From Cupriavidus sp. AU9028 (lineage in GTDB: Bacteria > Pseudomonadota > Gammaproteobacteria > Burkholderiales > Burkholderiaceae), in NCBI RefSeq assembly GCF_019795295.1, contig NZ_JAIMCG010000025.1:1-43971 (forward strand): a stretch of 43,971 nt of DNA, in the 5' to 3' direction. The notes beneath the pieces are model-generated. The model saw only the letters and a list, made by a program, of their open reading frames with translations. It was not told the origin of the DNA and searched no databases. The position numbers were made by a program, and so were the translations under genes. This document shows, piece by piece, positions 1-7,958 of the stretch. Numbering within the stretch: position 1 is the first letter of the stretch; each line of letters begins with the position of its first letter.

Positions 1-113
1 CGCGTCGCTCTCGCGCTCGGCTGACAACGTTGCAGCAAGTTCGACACCGCGGACATAGTGCACCGGTGCCGGCCGTTCCAACGGCAAGGCCGACACGTGC
101 TCCGGCGCTTCGT
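1..113. repeat. Terminal direct repeat, copy 1 (circular joint)
   Basis: Bases 1-113 are identical to bases 43859-43971. The repeat lies inside a coding region that stays in frame when the two ends are joined there. This is what an assembler overlap at the ends of a circular contig looks like. A genuine tandem repetition of the whole unit would look the same in this window. Confidence 0.95.
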
Positions 114-1977
114 ACAGCAAACAGCCCAGCGCCCAGTCACGTAGGACATCGTGCGCCGGCTCAGCGCGCACTGCGCTCAGCGCCCGGAGCGAGCCACTTT
201 CAATAAGTGCGGTGACAGCGTCGGCTGGCGTGGTGCTCGTGTCCATCGGCGCCGATGAGGCGAGCGCGTGCTCCGCGAGCGAGCGGAGCACGCGACGCCG
301 CTGCATGCGTCCTGTCGAGCTTGCCGAGTCGCCCGACTCCCACCACTGCCATGCCATCTGCGCCTCGCTGAAGACGGCCGCTGCGTCATCCGCCGTGCCT
401 CGGGCCAGCCTGTCAAGGCGGTACAAGTTCCGCACCACCTTGTGGGCCGGATGATCAGGCCGCAGCAAGGCGGCGAGCGCGGGACTGGCCGCGCACAACT
501 GCGCAATCTCGCTGTCTGACAGGTGATCGACAAGCAACGGGGGGGCCGTGCCCAGTTCCGCCAAGGCTCGCGCGGGCAACCACTCGCGCGCGTCGGCGTC
601 GAAGTCGAGCCGTGCCGTTGCCACGACCCGAAAACCCGGGACCTGCGCCGCGGCACGGAGCAGGTCTCTGACCGTCGCTCTCTGGGCCTCGTCGTCAAAC
701 CGGTCAATGCCATCGACAAACAAGGTGCCGCCACCATCACCGGCAAGGTCGGTCAAAAACTCGGAAGCAGATGCCGAACACCCGAGCTGCGCCGCCAGTG
801 CAGCCCAACCGCCTCCAGGAATATGATGCGGGGCGACTACGATGATGCGGGACTCAAGTTGAATCCGCTGAGCGAGGTTTTTGAGCACGCCAGATTTGCC
901 GACGCCGCCGGGACCACGGATCTCAAGGTAACGGCCACGGTCTAGAGCAGAAATGGCCTCTCCAACTCGATCGTCACGGTTCAGTGTCACGCCATGTACG
1001 GTCGAGCGAATAGCATCCAGCGTGCTTTCCGCGCTCTCCGCAAGCCGCTCTCGTGCACCATGCCAGTGCCGATCCCCGGCGAGCCGGTAACCGCGCTCGC
1101 TGGTGAGGCGCTCACGCAAGGCTGGCGCGTCCAACTCGCCTCCCGCAGCATCGATTTCGAGAGCTATTTCTTGCAGCGAGTCCCACAGCGCATTCGCTCG
1201 CGCTGCGTCTTCAGGCGCCAGCAGCATCGCGCACCGATCTCTCGCCAATTGGTTGCAGACGGACCCAGGCTGTTCGAAGTCGAACGCAAGGACCTGGAAG
1301 CGAGAGAGCAGCCGCCACACGGAAGCGTCGTCATTGGCTGCACCCGCCACGCCCATATGTCCCCGAAACACGTCGACGAAGCTGCGCATATCTTTGTGCG
1401 CCGCGCCGGGCTCGTTCATACGACGGAAGAAGCCGTCAGCGTCTCGATAGTCTCGAGCCCACCTCAATACGCTTTGAATGTGCTGCTCGACCTTTGTTGA
1501 TGTGCGCGCAATCGCCACCGCGAGCTCATGGCGCGTCTCAGCGAACGCCGGCAGGGCCGCCGCCTGACACGCCAGCGCAACGACATCCGCGAATGTTTCG
1601 TCGCTAGCTGTAAACGCCAGCGTGCGCTTGGCCTGAATCTCAAGCGTCGCCGGCCGGCCGAAGCGATCGTGTCCCGCGACGATAATGTCGTCCATCGGGT
1701 GGCCCATGGCCCCGCGTTGGAACGCTACCCGAGTGACTACGACTCCCGGCAGCCCACGGGCCTCCCCTCTTGAGAGCAGCGGCAATAGGTACTGCGCGCC
1801 GACATGGCCCTCCAGCCGAGCGCCGGCTGGCCCTGCAGCGGCAGGGCTCGCGGCGGCGGGTGCGTCATCCGCGCGGCGAGGGGGGCGCTTGCTCTTATGA
1901 GTGTTGGGCTCAGCGGCGTCGGAGGAGGATTTCTTCGCCCTGGACAGCGAGTCAGGCTTATTTTCAGGTGTCGTCAT
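1..1977 (-). CDS. PD-(D/E)xK nuclease-STAND NTPase fusion, 5' 659 codons (gene crosses the joint)
   Basis: Joined through the circular overlap, the frame from ATG 1977 runs to TGA at 43703-43705 and encodes 710 residues; I translated every codon and met no stop. Residues 1-45 are charged and Ala/Pro-rich. At about 54-65 there is a GHVGAQYLLPLL stretch, then Asp96-Asp97 and Glu113-x-Gln115-x-Lys117, which fits a PD-(D/E)xK nuclease core of the Cap4/DUF4297 or Mrr kind. Walker A GPGGVGKS ends at Ser362; Walker B-like LFVDGID is at 419-425. The rest is alpha-helical and Leu/Ala-rich. Nuclease-STAND fusions occur among antiphage sensors of the Avs kind, so a defence role is inferred. About 285 residues follow Walker B, which is short for such sensors, so the C-terminal sensor may be reduced. 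It starts 110 bp after the RES gene and is followed by copF. The RBS (gagaag) is weak. Confidence 0.75.
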   Translation of the reverse strand, partial: MTTPENKPDSLSRAKKSSSDAAEPNTHKSKRPPRRADDAPAAASPAAAGPAGARLEGHVGAQYLLPLLSRGEARGLPGVVVTRVAFQRGAMGHPMDDIIVAGHDRFGRPATLEIQAKRTLAFTASDETFADVVALACQAAALPAFAETRHELAVAIARTSTKVEQHIQSVLRWARDYRDADGFFRRMNEPGAAHKDMRSFVDVFRGHMGVAGAANDDASVWRLLSRFQVLAFDFEQPGSVCNQLARDRCAMLLAPEDAARANALWDSLQEIALEIDAAGGELDAPALRERLTSERGYRLAGDRHWHGARERLAESAESTLDAIRSTVHGVTLNRDDRVGEAISALDRGRYLEIRGPGGVGKSGVLKNLAQRIQLESRIIVVAPHHIPGGGWAALAAQLGCSASASEFLTDLAGDGGGTLFVDGIDRFDDEAQRATVRDLLRAAAQVPGFRVVATARLDFDADAREWLPARALAELGTAPPLLVDHLSDSEIAQLCAASPALAALLRPDHPAHKVVRNLYRLDRLARGTADDAAAVFSEAQMAWQWWESGDSASSTGRMQRRRVLRSLAEHALASSAPMDTSTTPADAVTALIESGSLRALSAVRAEPAHDVLRDWALGCLLYEAPEHVSALPLERPAPVHYVRGVELAATLSAERESDA

Positions 1978-2087
1978 GCTTCTCGATGGTGCGCCGTGCC
2001 GGCGACCCAAGTGCGATCCCACTTCCTTGAGAGGCCATCACGCCCGCTTGCGGCGCCCTGCCCAGTCACCTTGATTCCTGGATCGCA

Positions 2088-2789
2088 TCAATCGATAGAA
2101 AAATGGCCGGACATCGGATCGGCATAGTTCGCGTCGGACCGCAGCGCTTCATAGTGCGGCATCAACGCGAAAGGCGTCACCTGGACCCCGACGCTGTTGC
2201 GGAACCGGTCGAGCGCCTCGGAGCTAACTGCCAGCGCACCATGGTTCTTGTGTTTGCGCGAGGGATACCGGAAGCCAAGCACAGCGCCCCCGGGCAAGCC
2301 GTCCAAGACGTCGAACATCTGCAGCCCAAACCATTGGCACCAGTCGTGGTCACCGTGAATCCGGTCGTAGATGCCCAGCTTGCTCAGTGCAGTGCCATGA
2401 AGGTCAACAATTCGCAGATCCTCCTGCAGCGTGAAGGTGACCAGCAAGCCCGATTGGGTAACCGCAGCCGGGATATAGAAGGTCCCCGGCTGTGTCATGT
2501 CGTTGGTGCAAAAGCCCGATTCCCACAAGGCCGTTAGAAGGTCCTGCGCGGCATACAGCCAGTACAGCGAAAACTGACCGTCCGGTCCGCGAAGCGCCTC
2601 GGGAGGGCCGAACCGGTACGTTTGTTGGACATAGGCCGGGACGACCGCAGCCGGGTGCCGGACAGCTCGGAAGAGCCGCGTGCCGGCCGGCAGGACCACC
2701 ACGGCGTCAGCCAAGGCTCGACGCAGGTGGTCCAAGGAAGGAAGGAAGGCTGCAATCGACGGCGGTACAACGATGTTGGGCGATGGCAT
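2088..2789 (-). CDS. RES-domain toxin (NAD+-targeting family)
   Basis: A 233-residue protein with the RES fold pattern. TRLFRA near residue 27 carries the conserved Arg. YRFGPP and LYWLYAAQDLLTALWES carry the conserved aromatic and the Glu of the rFgp...LYxA...tAl.E signature. A later GFRYPSRKH segment matches the family's C-terminal part. RES toxins of RES-Xre modules resemble ADP-ribosyltransferases and degrade NAD+. I start it at ATG 2789, 7 bp after the stop of the upstream gene; the longer frame to 2906 would overlap that gene widely. Its partner is the 204-residue antitoxin-like protein immediately upstream. That order (antitoxin first, toxin second) is usual for RES-Xre pairs. Activity is inferred from the family. 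Confidence 0.8.
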   Translation of the reverse strand: MPSPNIVVPPSIAAFLPSLDHLRRALADAVVVLPAGTRLFRAVRHPAAVVPAYVQQTYRFGPPEALRGPDGQFSLYWLYAAQDLLTALWESGFCTNDMTQPGTFYIPAAVTQSGLLVTFTLQEDLRIVDLHGTALSKLGIYDRIHGDHDWCQWFGLQMFDVLDGLPGGAVLGFRYPSRKHKNHGALAVSSEALDRFRNSVGVQVTPFALMPHYEALRSDANYADPMSGHFSID

Positions 2790-2796
2790 CAACTGA

Positions 2797-3411
2797 TCAG
2801 TTCCGAACTGCGTTGGGCAGTGCGGCCAACTGCGCGACCACCCTGCCCTGCCGCTCGTTTGCGGGTTCGGCGAGGTGGCCACGCTGTGCGGTGGTGAGCG
2901 CCGCACGCGATTCGAAGGCCTTACCTGCCAGCAGTTCGGCCGGCGTCAGGTCGTCGAACGCGTCGACCGGGGTTACCCAGAACGCGTGGATTTCGCTGCT
3001 CGGCAGGTCTTTCATCTGCCGCAGGACCGCAGCCAAGAGCTCCGGTACCGGTGGCGAGAACTGCCAGGCCGGGAACGCGCGACCGATCGCCTTGCCGCGC
3101 GGGGTCACGCAATAAAAGCGTGCGTCCTCCACTGCGCGGTACAGCGTCGCCTGCGACATCTCCACCAGATCCTGTGCAATGACCTCCGAGGGCTTCAGAT
3201 ATGACACGGAGAGCCGATCGTCCGTCTCTGCCAACGGCGCTTCCGCGAGACCAAGCGTGGTCGTGAGGCACCGGCGCACGACGGCCATTACGCGGGCGCG
3301 TTCGCCGGCGTCAAGGGTGTGCTCCAGCTGCTCATCAATGTCGTGGACCAATTTCTCGACCAGTTGGGAGCCGCGCGCGGCGACCGATGCCGATTGGGCG
3401 TGCAGTGTCAT
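2797..3411 (-). CDS. Antitoxin-like protein of the Xre/MbcA/ParS type, partner of RES
   Basis: A 204-residue protein. Its second half matches the shape of antitoxins that precede RES toxins: a short helical region with ATLYRAVEDARFYCVTP, then FPAWQF, a VPELLAAVLRQM helix, and VDAFDDLTPAELLAGKAF, the end of the toxin-binding DUF2384-like domain. Residues 1-90 have no motif I recognise; they would hold the DNA-binding part, but no clear helix-turn-helix is visible. The RBS GGAG (about 3419-3422) overlaps the end of the upstream gene (stop 3424-3426), so the two are probably translationally coupled. It ends 7 bp before the RES start. It may autorepress the operon, as in characterised RES-Xre pairs. 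Confidence 0.65.
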   Translation of the reverse strand: MTLHAQSASVAARGSQLVEKLVHDIDEQLEHTLDAGERARVMAVVRRCLTTTLGLAEAPLAETDDRLSVSYLKPSEVIAQDLVEMSQATLYRAVEDARFYCVTPRGKAIGRAFPAWQFSPPVPELLAAVLRQMKDLPSSEIHAFWVTPVDAFDDLTPAELLAGKAFESRAALTTAQRGHLAEPANERQGRVVAQLAALPNAVRN

Positions 3412-3423
3412 ATCAATACTCCG

Positions 3424-4056
3424 TCAGATGACCACGCGGGGCGGTGCAAACGCTGGGTGGATGGTGGCCTCTCGTTTGGCGCGCAAGCAGGAAACGACGT
3501 CGCAGGTCTGGGCGGACTTTTGCGGAAGTCCGGCAGCGATTGCGTGGCTACACCGACGAACACGCGCTACGAGTCTTCGCAGGAAGATCCGGAATAGTTG
3601 TTTCACCCGGTGGCGTTCTGCGATCACGTCTGTGTCGCACCCGAGCGTAACAAGGGCGTACACGTAGTCCAGGTAGAAGCCGGGACTGCTGGCAGACGCG
3701 AGGCCAGCGAAAACCCGCTTGGCCACGCGCCGCATCATGCGGTACTCGTCGATGGACAGCGTGATGGTTTGGAGCGGCTGCGCCAACGGCATGTAACGCG
3801 TCGGGTTGTCATCGGAATTCCGATGGATGACGGCCCGCTTCTTCTGCATCTCTAGGGCGATGTGGCTACCCACAGCATCCTCGCTCCTTCCATGGGACCG
3901 TTTCATGTAGGTCAACAGGGAGGTCTTATCTGCCTCGGTGACCGTGTCGGCAGGGCCAGTATGGGGTAGCCCGGCGGCCTGCAGTTGCTCCAGCAGTGCT
4001 TCGGGCTGACGGCCGAGTTGCGCGGCCAGAGATGCGACGGTAGTGATTCGAGCCAT
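3424..4056 (-). CDS. Small protein with an IF-2 N-terminal-like domain
   Basis: A 210-residue protein from ATG 4056. Residues 1-56 (MARITTVASLAAQL, then VTEADKTSLLTYMKRSHG) closely follow the IF2_N domain found in repeats at the N-terminus of bacterial translation initiation factor IF-2. No GTPase or other IF-2 domain follows. The middle part (TITLSIDEYRMMRRVAKRVF...) and the basic C-terminus are unknown to me. It is first in an apparent operon with the antitoxin-like gene (12-bp gap, RBS overlapping its stop) and the RES toxin. A candidate promoter lies just upstream, but no clear RBS is seen. The longer frame to 4119 would start upstream of that promoter's predicted transcription start, so I prefer 4056. 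Function unknown. Confidence 0.65.
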   Translation of the reverse strand: MARITTVASLAAQLGRQPEALLEQLQAAGLPHTGPADTVTEADKTSLLTYMKRSHGRSEDAVGSHIALEMQKKRAVIHRNSDDNPTRYMPLAQPLQTITLSIDEYRMMRRVAKRVFAGLASASSPGFYLDYVYALVTLGCDTDVIAERHRVKQLFRIFLRRLVARVRRCSHAIAAGLPQKSAQTCDVVSCLRAKREATIHPAFAPPRVVI

Positions 4057-4081
4057 GGTTGATTTTGTATCGGACCGTCCT

Positions 4082-4110
4082 ACATTAACCGACTTTCGCG
4101 TTTCTCGCAA
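4082..4110 (-). promoter_or_regulatory. Candidate sigma70 promoter for the IF2_N-antitoxin-RES operon
   Basis: On the minus strand, TTGCGA (4110-4105) and TAATGT (4087-4082) are separated by 17 bp. Transcription would begin near 4076, about 20 bases before ATG 4056. It is based on consensus match and position only. Confidence 0.4.
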
Positions 4111-4844
4111 GTTTCTCATAGCCTGTTCGCGGTGCCTGAGTCAAGCTGTCGAACGTCGTGCGCGCGCAGGGCGGCCACAGCACGAGTCGGTAGCCTCCGG
4201 GCAATGTCATTGGTAATCAGTCGTCGTTGCTCTTGGCAGCGTGTGCAACAGCCCGGTGACACGGTTCTCTCCCGGGTCCTGCTTCACCCGATGGCCACCG
4301 CTTCTCGAAGAACGCCGCCAGATCGTCGGGGCCGCGTTGCCGGCGGAGCCGCCCGCGGGCCTAAACCAGCATGCCAAGCGGGTAGCAAGGCGCGGGAGTC
4401 CGCGTTGTGAAGTCGCCCGGGTCGTCGAGCGCCGGACCATCGCTGCCAAGGGTCAGTGGATGCAGGACACGGGCGGGGCAAGGCCGGATTGATTCGCGCT
4501 GGTTCAGCGCATCGAAACGTTCATTATGATAAGCATACTTATCGTAATAGCCTAAGCATCCACAACCTTTTTACCGCACCTCCTTGGCTATTGTTCGCAC
4601 AAGTTCTTACTGCGAATTTGATCCCTCTTGACTTCAACATGCAACGTGTGCAGCTCAGTAACACCGCATTTCCGTTCGCCACAACCATGAAATGGGGTCC
4701 TCGTTGGTGGACGGCTGGCCGGGGACCTGCTCCCCGGTGCCGGGAGCTGTTCCGCGCTCCCCTCTATGTCAGACCTGCCAAGCTTGCTACGGTACCGCGT
4801 CGACAAAGAGGCGAATCGGGACGGACTGCATGTGACGCTCTGGT
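4111..4844. other. Gene-free stretch with an AT-rich core
   Basis: About 730 bp between the toxin operon and the desaturase remnant. Short frames exist in every direction, but none has a recognisable motif or RBS. Bases 4500-4640 are clearly AT-richer than the surroundings. They hold the inverted repeat at 4523-4548 and an atccaca element at 4558-4564 that only loosely resembles part of a DnaA box. Confidence 0.5.
4523..4548. repeat. Near-perfect 11-bp inverted repeat with 4-bp spacer
   Basis: ATTATGATAAG (4523-4533), spacer CATA, CTTATCGTAAT (4538-4548); the arms differ at one position. Two 11-bp arms with a short spacer could be a tyrosine-recombinase (dif/res-like) core or a repressor operator. 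It does not match the XerC/XerD consensus I know, and no recombinase gene is present here. Confidence 0.6.
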
Positions 4845-5688
4845 TCAGGCTCCGGCCCGAAACGGGTAGACCAGTTGTTCACCGTAGCCATGGGGCACTG
4901 GATCTCCTTCTATGCCGACCACGCCGAGTGGCGAGCAAGGCTGATAAAACGTGCCGAAACAGTGGTCCCAGACCAACCAGAACTCCCCGAAGTTCACCTG
5001 CGCGTCCTCGAAGCGCTCGCGGTGGTGCCAGCGGTGCAGTTCGGCCACGCCCAGCAGGTAACACAGTGGGCCCACCCGGTAGTCGAAGTTCGCGTGCTGG
5101 AATGCCAAGTGGGCGGCCAGGATGGTGATCCATCCGCCCACGACCTCCGCAGGCGTGCCAAGTACGCCGAGGACTACTAGTCCCGGACCGGCCATCAACG
5201 CGGCGTGGAGCGGGTGCCGGCGCTCTCCGTTGAGCCAGTAAAGCCGGCGTGACGAGTGGTGGATGCTGTGCAATCGCCACAAGAAGCCGTGGCGGTGGCT
5301 CAGGCGGTGCATGGTGTACAGCGACAAGTCCAGTGGCAGACTGGCCAGGAACACCTGTGCGAGGTACGGCCAGTCGCTGGGCCACCACAAGCCCCTCCCA
5401 ACCTGACCAGGCACGCAGCAGGAAAAAGCCCAGCACCGCGGCATGCATGACCACCAAGTTGACGATCGCATGGACCACGTCGGCCGGGAAGTCCTGATCG
5501 GGCATCTGCCAGCGGCTGTCGAATGGAAGCCAGTGCTCCAGCAGGGCCACCGCCGTTAGCCCGCAGACCACCAGAGCCGCGAGCCAGGCCAGCGGCCGCT
5601 CGTGCGACGGGGCTGCAATGACCCCGAAGATCACCACAGCCATCACGATTGGGTAGGCGCCGTACCGGACCAAATAACGTACTGCCAT
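4845..5688 (-). pseudogene. Sterol desaturase/fatty acid hydroxylase family, frameshifted
   Basis: The N-terminal part starts at ATG 5688 with a good RBS (GGTGGAG) and shows two or three membrane helices (YPIVMAVVIFGVI, LAALVVCGLTAVALL, AIVNLVVMHAAVLGFFLL). Near 5388-5390 one extra base shifts the frame, and the remainder continues to the stop at 4845 in another frame. That second part carries the family's di-iron histidine motifs HRLSH, HSIHH and HRWHH. Joined, the two parts give a complete integral-membrane hydroxylase of about 280 residues. Family members hydroxylate lipids; the substrate here is unknown. The break may be real decay, because the neighbouring genes are also broken, or a one-base sequence error. 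Confidence 0.75.
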
Positions 5689-5773
5689 CGCAACTCCACC
5701 GGTTGTTAAACGCCTGAAGTGTTCCGAAGTCCGGCCAGGCGAGCTTGAACAAACGTGCTGCGCCCACAAAGGC

Positions 5774-5804
5774 TTGACTCTTTAGTCGGTACAGGGCTTG
5801 CAAT
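5774..5804 (+). promoter_or_regulatory. MerR-family (CadR/PbrR-type) operator-promoter
   Basis: TTGACT (5774-5779) and TGCAAT (5799-5804) are 19 bp apart, the over-long spacer typical of MerR-activated promoters. The spacer sequence (ctttagtcggtacagggct) resembles operators of cadA/pbrA promoters. It faces the P-type ATPase remnant. Confidence 0.7.
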
Positions 5805-5853
5805 TGAGGCTTACGCCCCCGCAGGTGGGCGGGCCGATCGCACAAGGAACAAC

Positions 5854-6244
5854 GATGAGCGACAACTGCGCCGACGCCAGCCAGGCGGCTGACCGCCGAA
5901 CTCCAAGACCCCATGGCTACGCATGGTCGCCGCCGGCGTGCGGGGGATCGGTGCCGAGGTCCTGGCGCTCTCCGGTCTGGGGGAAGGCCTCCCTGCCGGT
6001 CGTTGAAGCCTCGCCAACTGCCATCGCGCGGGGTGGCGTCGGAACGTTCAAGAAAGGTTTGGTCCTGCGGGCATGGTCGGCGATGGGGTCAACGACGCGC
6101 CGGCGCGGGCGAAGTCCAATCGCCAGTCATGCCAGCCTTTGGTTAGCCATCCTCGCCGATATGGGTGCGAGTTTGGCAGTGGTCTTTAACGGGATGAGGC
6201 TGTTGGGAGGGGCCGAATCCGGCCGTCGTGACCATGCAGACTGA
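5854..6244 (+). pseudogene. Remnant of a Zn/Cd/Pb P-type ATPase (cadA/pbrA/zntA type)
   Basis: Only scattered pieces of the ATPase remain. A membrane segment resembling AIA.GGVGTFKKGL lies at about 6015-6065. The hinge motif MVGDGVNDAPA starts at 6073 in a different frame. The last membrane helix, SLWLAILADMGASLAVVFNG, is near 6140-6200, back in the first frame. The phosphorylation site (DKTGT) and the CPC metal site are absent. Hundreds of codons are missing inside, and at least one frameshift is present. The C-terminal end still overlaps the lspA start, as in intact pbr-type operons. An intact MerR-type promoter stands upstream. The gene cannot make a pump. Confidence 0.75.
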
Positions 6245-6728
6245 CCGCGGCGTTCGGCTGGCCTTCTTGCTGGCCGCACTGATGTTGGCGGTGGACGCCG
6301 CAACGAAGGCTGCCATCGTCGCCTGCGTCGATTACGGTGCCCGCCAGGAGTGGCTGCCGGTCCTCAACATCGTGCATGTGCTCAACCGCGGGGCGGCTTT
6401 CAGTTTGCTACACGACGCGGGCGGCTGGCAGCGCTGGTTCTTCATTGCGATCGCCCTGGTCGCTTCAGTGTTCCTGGCTTTCATGATCCGCCGCCACGGC
6501 ACGTCACTCGCCGAACGCATCAGCTTCGGGCTCATCCTCGGCGGTGCCCTGGCGAACATGATCGATCGGGTTGCACGCGGCGCGGTGGTGGATTGGATCG
6601 ACGTTCACTGGGGCCCGCACCACTGGCCCGCATTCAACCTGGCCGACATCAGTATCACCCTCGGGGCGGCCTTGATCGTGCTCCATGAGCTGGTGGGCCG
6701 AAGGCAGGTACACGACGCCGATGGCTGA
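6234..6728 (+). CDS. lspA: Signal peptidase II (prolipoprotein signal peptidase), PbrC-like
   Basis: About 164 residues, the normal size for LspA, with four membrane helices. The two catalytic aspartate motifs are present: LANMIDR near residue 111 and WPAFNLAD near 139. VVDWIDV, which precedes the second motif in the family, is also there. LspA cleaves lipoprotein signal peptides in the inner membrane. In the lead-resistance operon of Cupriavidus metallidurans an LspA homologue (PbrC) is linked to a C55-PP phosphatase (PbrB). Here it overlaps the end of the ATPase remnant and the start of the AraC gene, so it is a surviving member of a pbr-like operon. GTG 6228 is an alternative start; no strong RBS is visible for either. 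Confidence 0.9.
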   Translation: MQTDRGVRLAFLLAALMLAVDAATKAAIVACVDYGARQEWLPVLNIVHVLNRGAAFSLLHDAGGWQRWFFIAIALVASVFLAFMIRRHGTSLAERISFGLILGGALANMIDRVARGAVVDWIDVHWGPHHWPAFNLADISITLGAALIVLHELVGRRQVHDADG

Positions 6729-7497
6729 GCGAATCTTGGCAAACCGGCCGCTGCTGACCGTGGGGCGCGGCTGGGCCGTCTATGTCGGCCCTGTCGAACC
6801 GGGCCGGCTGCACCGGCATCAGGCAGCGCAACTCACGTGGACCACCCAAGGGGTGGTGTCCTTGGAGGGTGCCTGGGGCGTGCTCGAGACGCCCGGACAT
6901 TTCCTTCCGGCCGGTGTGCCGCACCAGTTGGTGACGACCCATCCTGTGCGCATAGTGTTCCTCGATCCGACGATGCCCGGACGCAGCCCATCCGCATGGC
7001 TGCCACCGACTGCTGCGGCGCTGACCGCCGTGCAGACGGATCTCCTCGAGCACGGGCTGGACAGGTGGCTGCGCGGCGAGGCGGCAATGGCAGCGCCGTC
7101 GGCGGACGAACGGACCGATGATCTCCGCTGGACAGCGGTGCTGCGCTGGCTCGAACAAGCCCTCGATCGACCGGTGCGTGTACACGAGGCGGCCGACGCG
7201 GTGGGGCTTTCTGCCTCCCGGTTCATGCACTGGTTCTCAGAAGCGTCAGGCCTTTCGTTTCGTGCGTACGTGCGGTGGCTGCGGCTGCAGCATGCGGTCC
7301 GCACACTCGCCGGCGGATCCTCGCTCACCGAAGCGGCGCACCTTGCTGGTTTTGCGGACAGCGCGCATCTGACCCGGACCTTTGTTGCGACGTTTGGGGT
7401 GCGCCCGGCGTCGCTGCGCGGTACGCACATCGTTTGTGTCGATCACGCCAAGCCGCCCGTCACGGCCCATGGGCTGCCGCTTGTCGAGCCGGTCTAA
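6721..7497 (+). CDS. AraC-family transcriptional regulator
   Basis: 258 residues from ATG 6721, which overlaps the lspA stop by 8 bp. The N-terminal half looks like a cupin-type sensor (HRHQAAQLTW, then LPAGVPHQL). The C-terminal 110 residues hold the two helix-turn-helix units of AraC proteins: VHEAADAVGLSASRFMHWF and LTEAAHLAGFADSAHLTRTF, followed by FGVRPASLR. The ligand cannot be read from sequence. Its place between lspA and the uppP remnant suggests it once served the envelope/metal operon. The longer frame from 6685 lies inside lspA and is unlikely. Confidence 0.85.
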   Translation: MAERILANRPLLTVGRGWAVYVGPVEPGRLHRHQAAQLTWTTQGVVSLEGAWGVLETPGHFLPAGVPHQLVTTHPVRIVFLDPTMPGRSPSAWLPPTAAALTAVQTDLLEHGLDRWLRGEAAMAAPSADERTDDLRWTAVLRWLEQALDRPVRVHEAADAVGLSASRFMHWFSEASGLSFRAYVRWLRLQHAVRTLAGGSSLTEAAHLAGFADSAHLTRTFVATFGVRPASLRGTHIVCVDHAKPPVTAHGLPLVEPV

Positions 7498-7515
7498 AAA
7501 CATCATGGAGTTGCC

Positions 7516-7905
7516 GTGGACCTACTGCTGCTTGCCAAGGCGGCCATGCTGGGCATCGTGGAAGAGCTCATTGAATTTTTTCCGATCTCGTCGACTCGAC
7601 ACTTGATCACGGAGTCATCTCTGCTGCGTCTTGACTACGGCTCGGTACAAGTTTTCGAGATTATGATCCAGCCCGGCGTGATGAGCACCGTCATCTGGCA
7701 CTACCGGACGCGATTGGCCGCAATTTCCTTCGGCCCGACCTCTGACCAGACCCGCCGCCGGTTCGCCTGCGATCTGCTGCTGGCCTTCGTTCCACAGCCG
7801 TTCTCGGGTTGTTATTCGCCTTGTTCATCAAAGCACTTCTTCAATCCGACGGTCGTAGCAGTCGCTTTCTCGGCAGTGGCACTTTTCCGCCGCGGCGGAG
7901 GTGAC
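7516..7905 (+). pseudogene. Broken uppP/bacA (undecaprenyl-diphosphate phosphatase)
   Basis: The first 75 residues match UppP: LGIVEELIEFFPISST, with both conserved glutamates, then KVFEI-like VQVFEIMIQPG and VIWHYRTRL. The family's STGH is changed to STRH. After about 7760 the frame is wrong: a shifted frame reads AVLGLLFALFIKALLQ, and the first frame then resumes with FNPTVVAVAFSAVA. Homology stops near 7900, so only about half of the roughly 270-residue enzyme is present. UppP releases phosphate from C55-PP. The analogous PbrB step in lead resistance supplies phosphate for lead precipitation, so its loss here fits decay of a pbr-type module. Confidence 0.8.
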
Positions 7906-7958
7906 CAGGCGTCGCCCACTCAATTTCATTCAGCCGCGACGAGCCAGCCTCATGGCCG

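Noticed and set aside
177-746. 189-codon minus frame inside the STAND gene
   Set aside because: Out-of-frame shadow, Arg/Ser-rich; the overlapping frame with Walker motifs is the real one.
4558-4564. DnaA-box-like atccaca as evidence for an origin
   Set aside because: A single partial match without iterons or a Rep gene is not enough.
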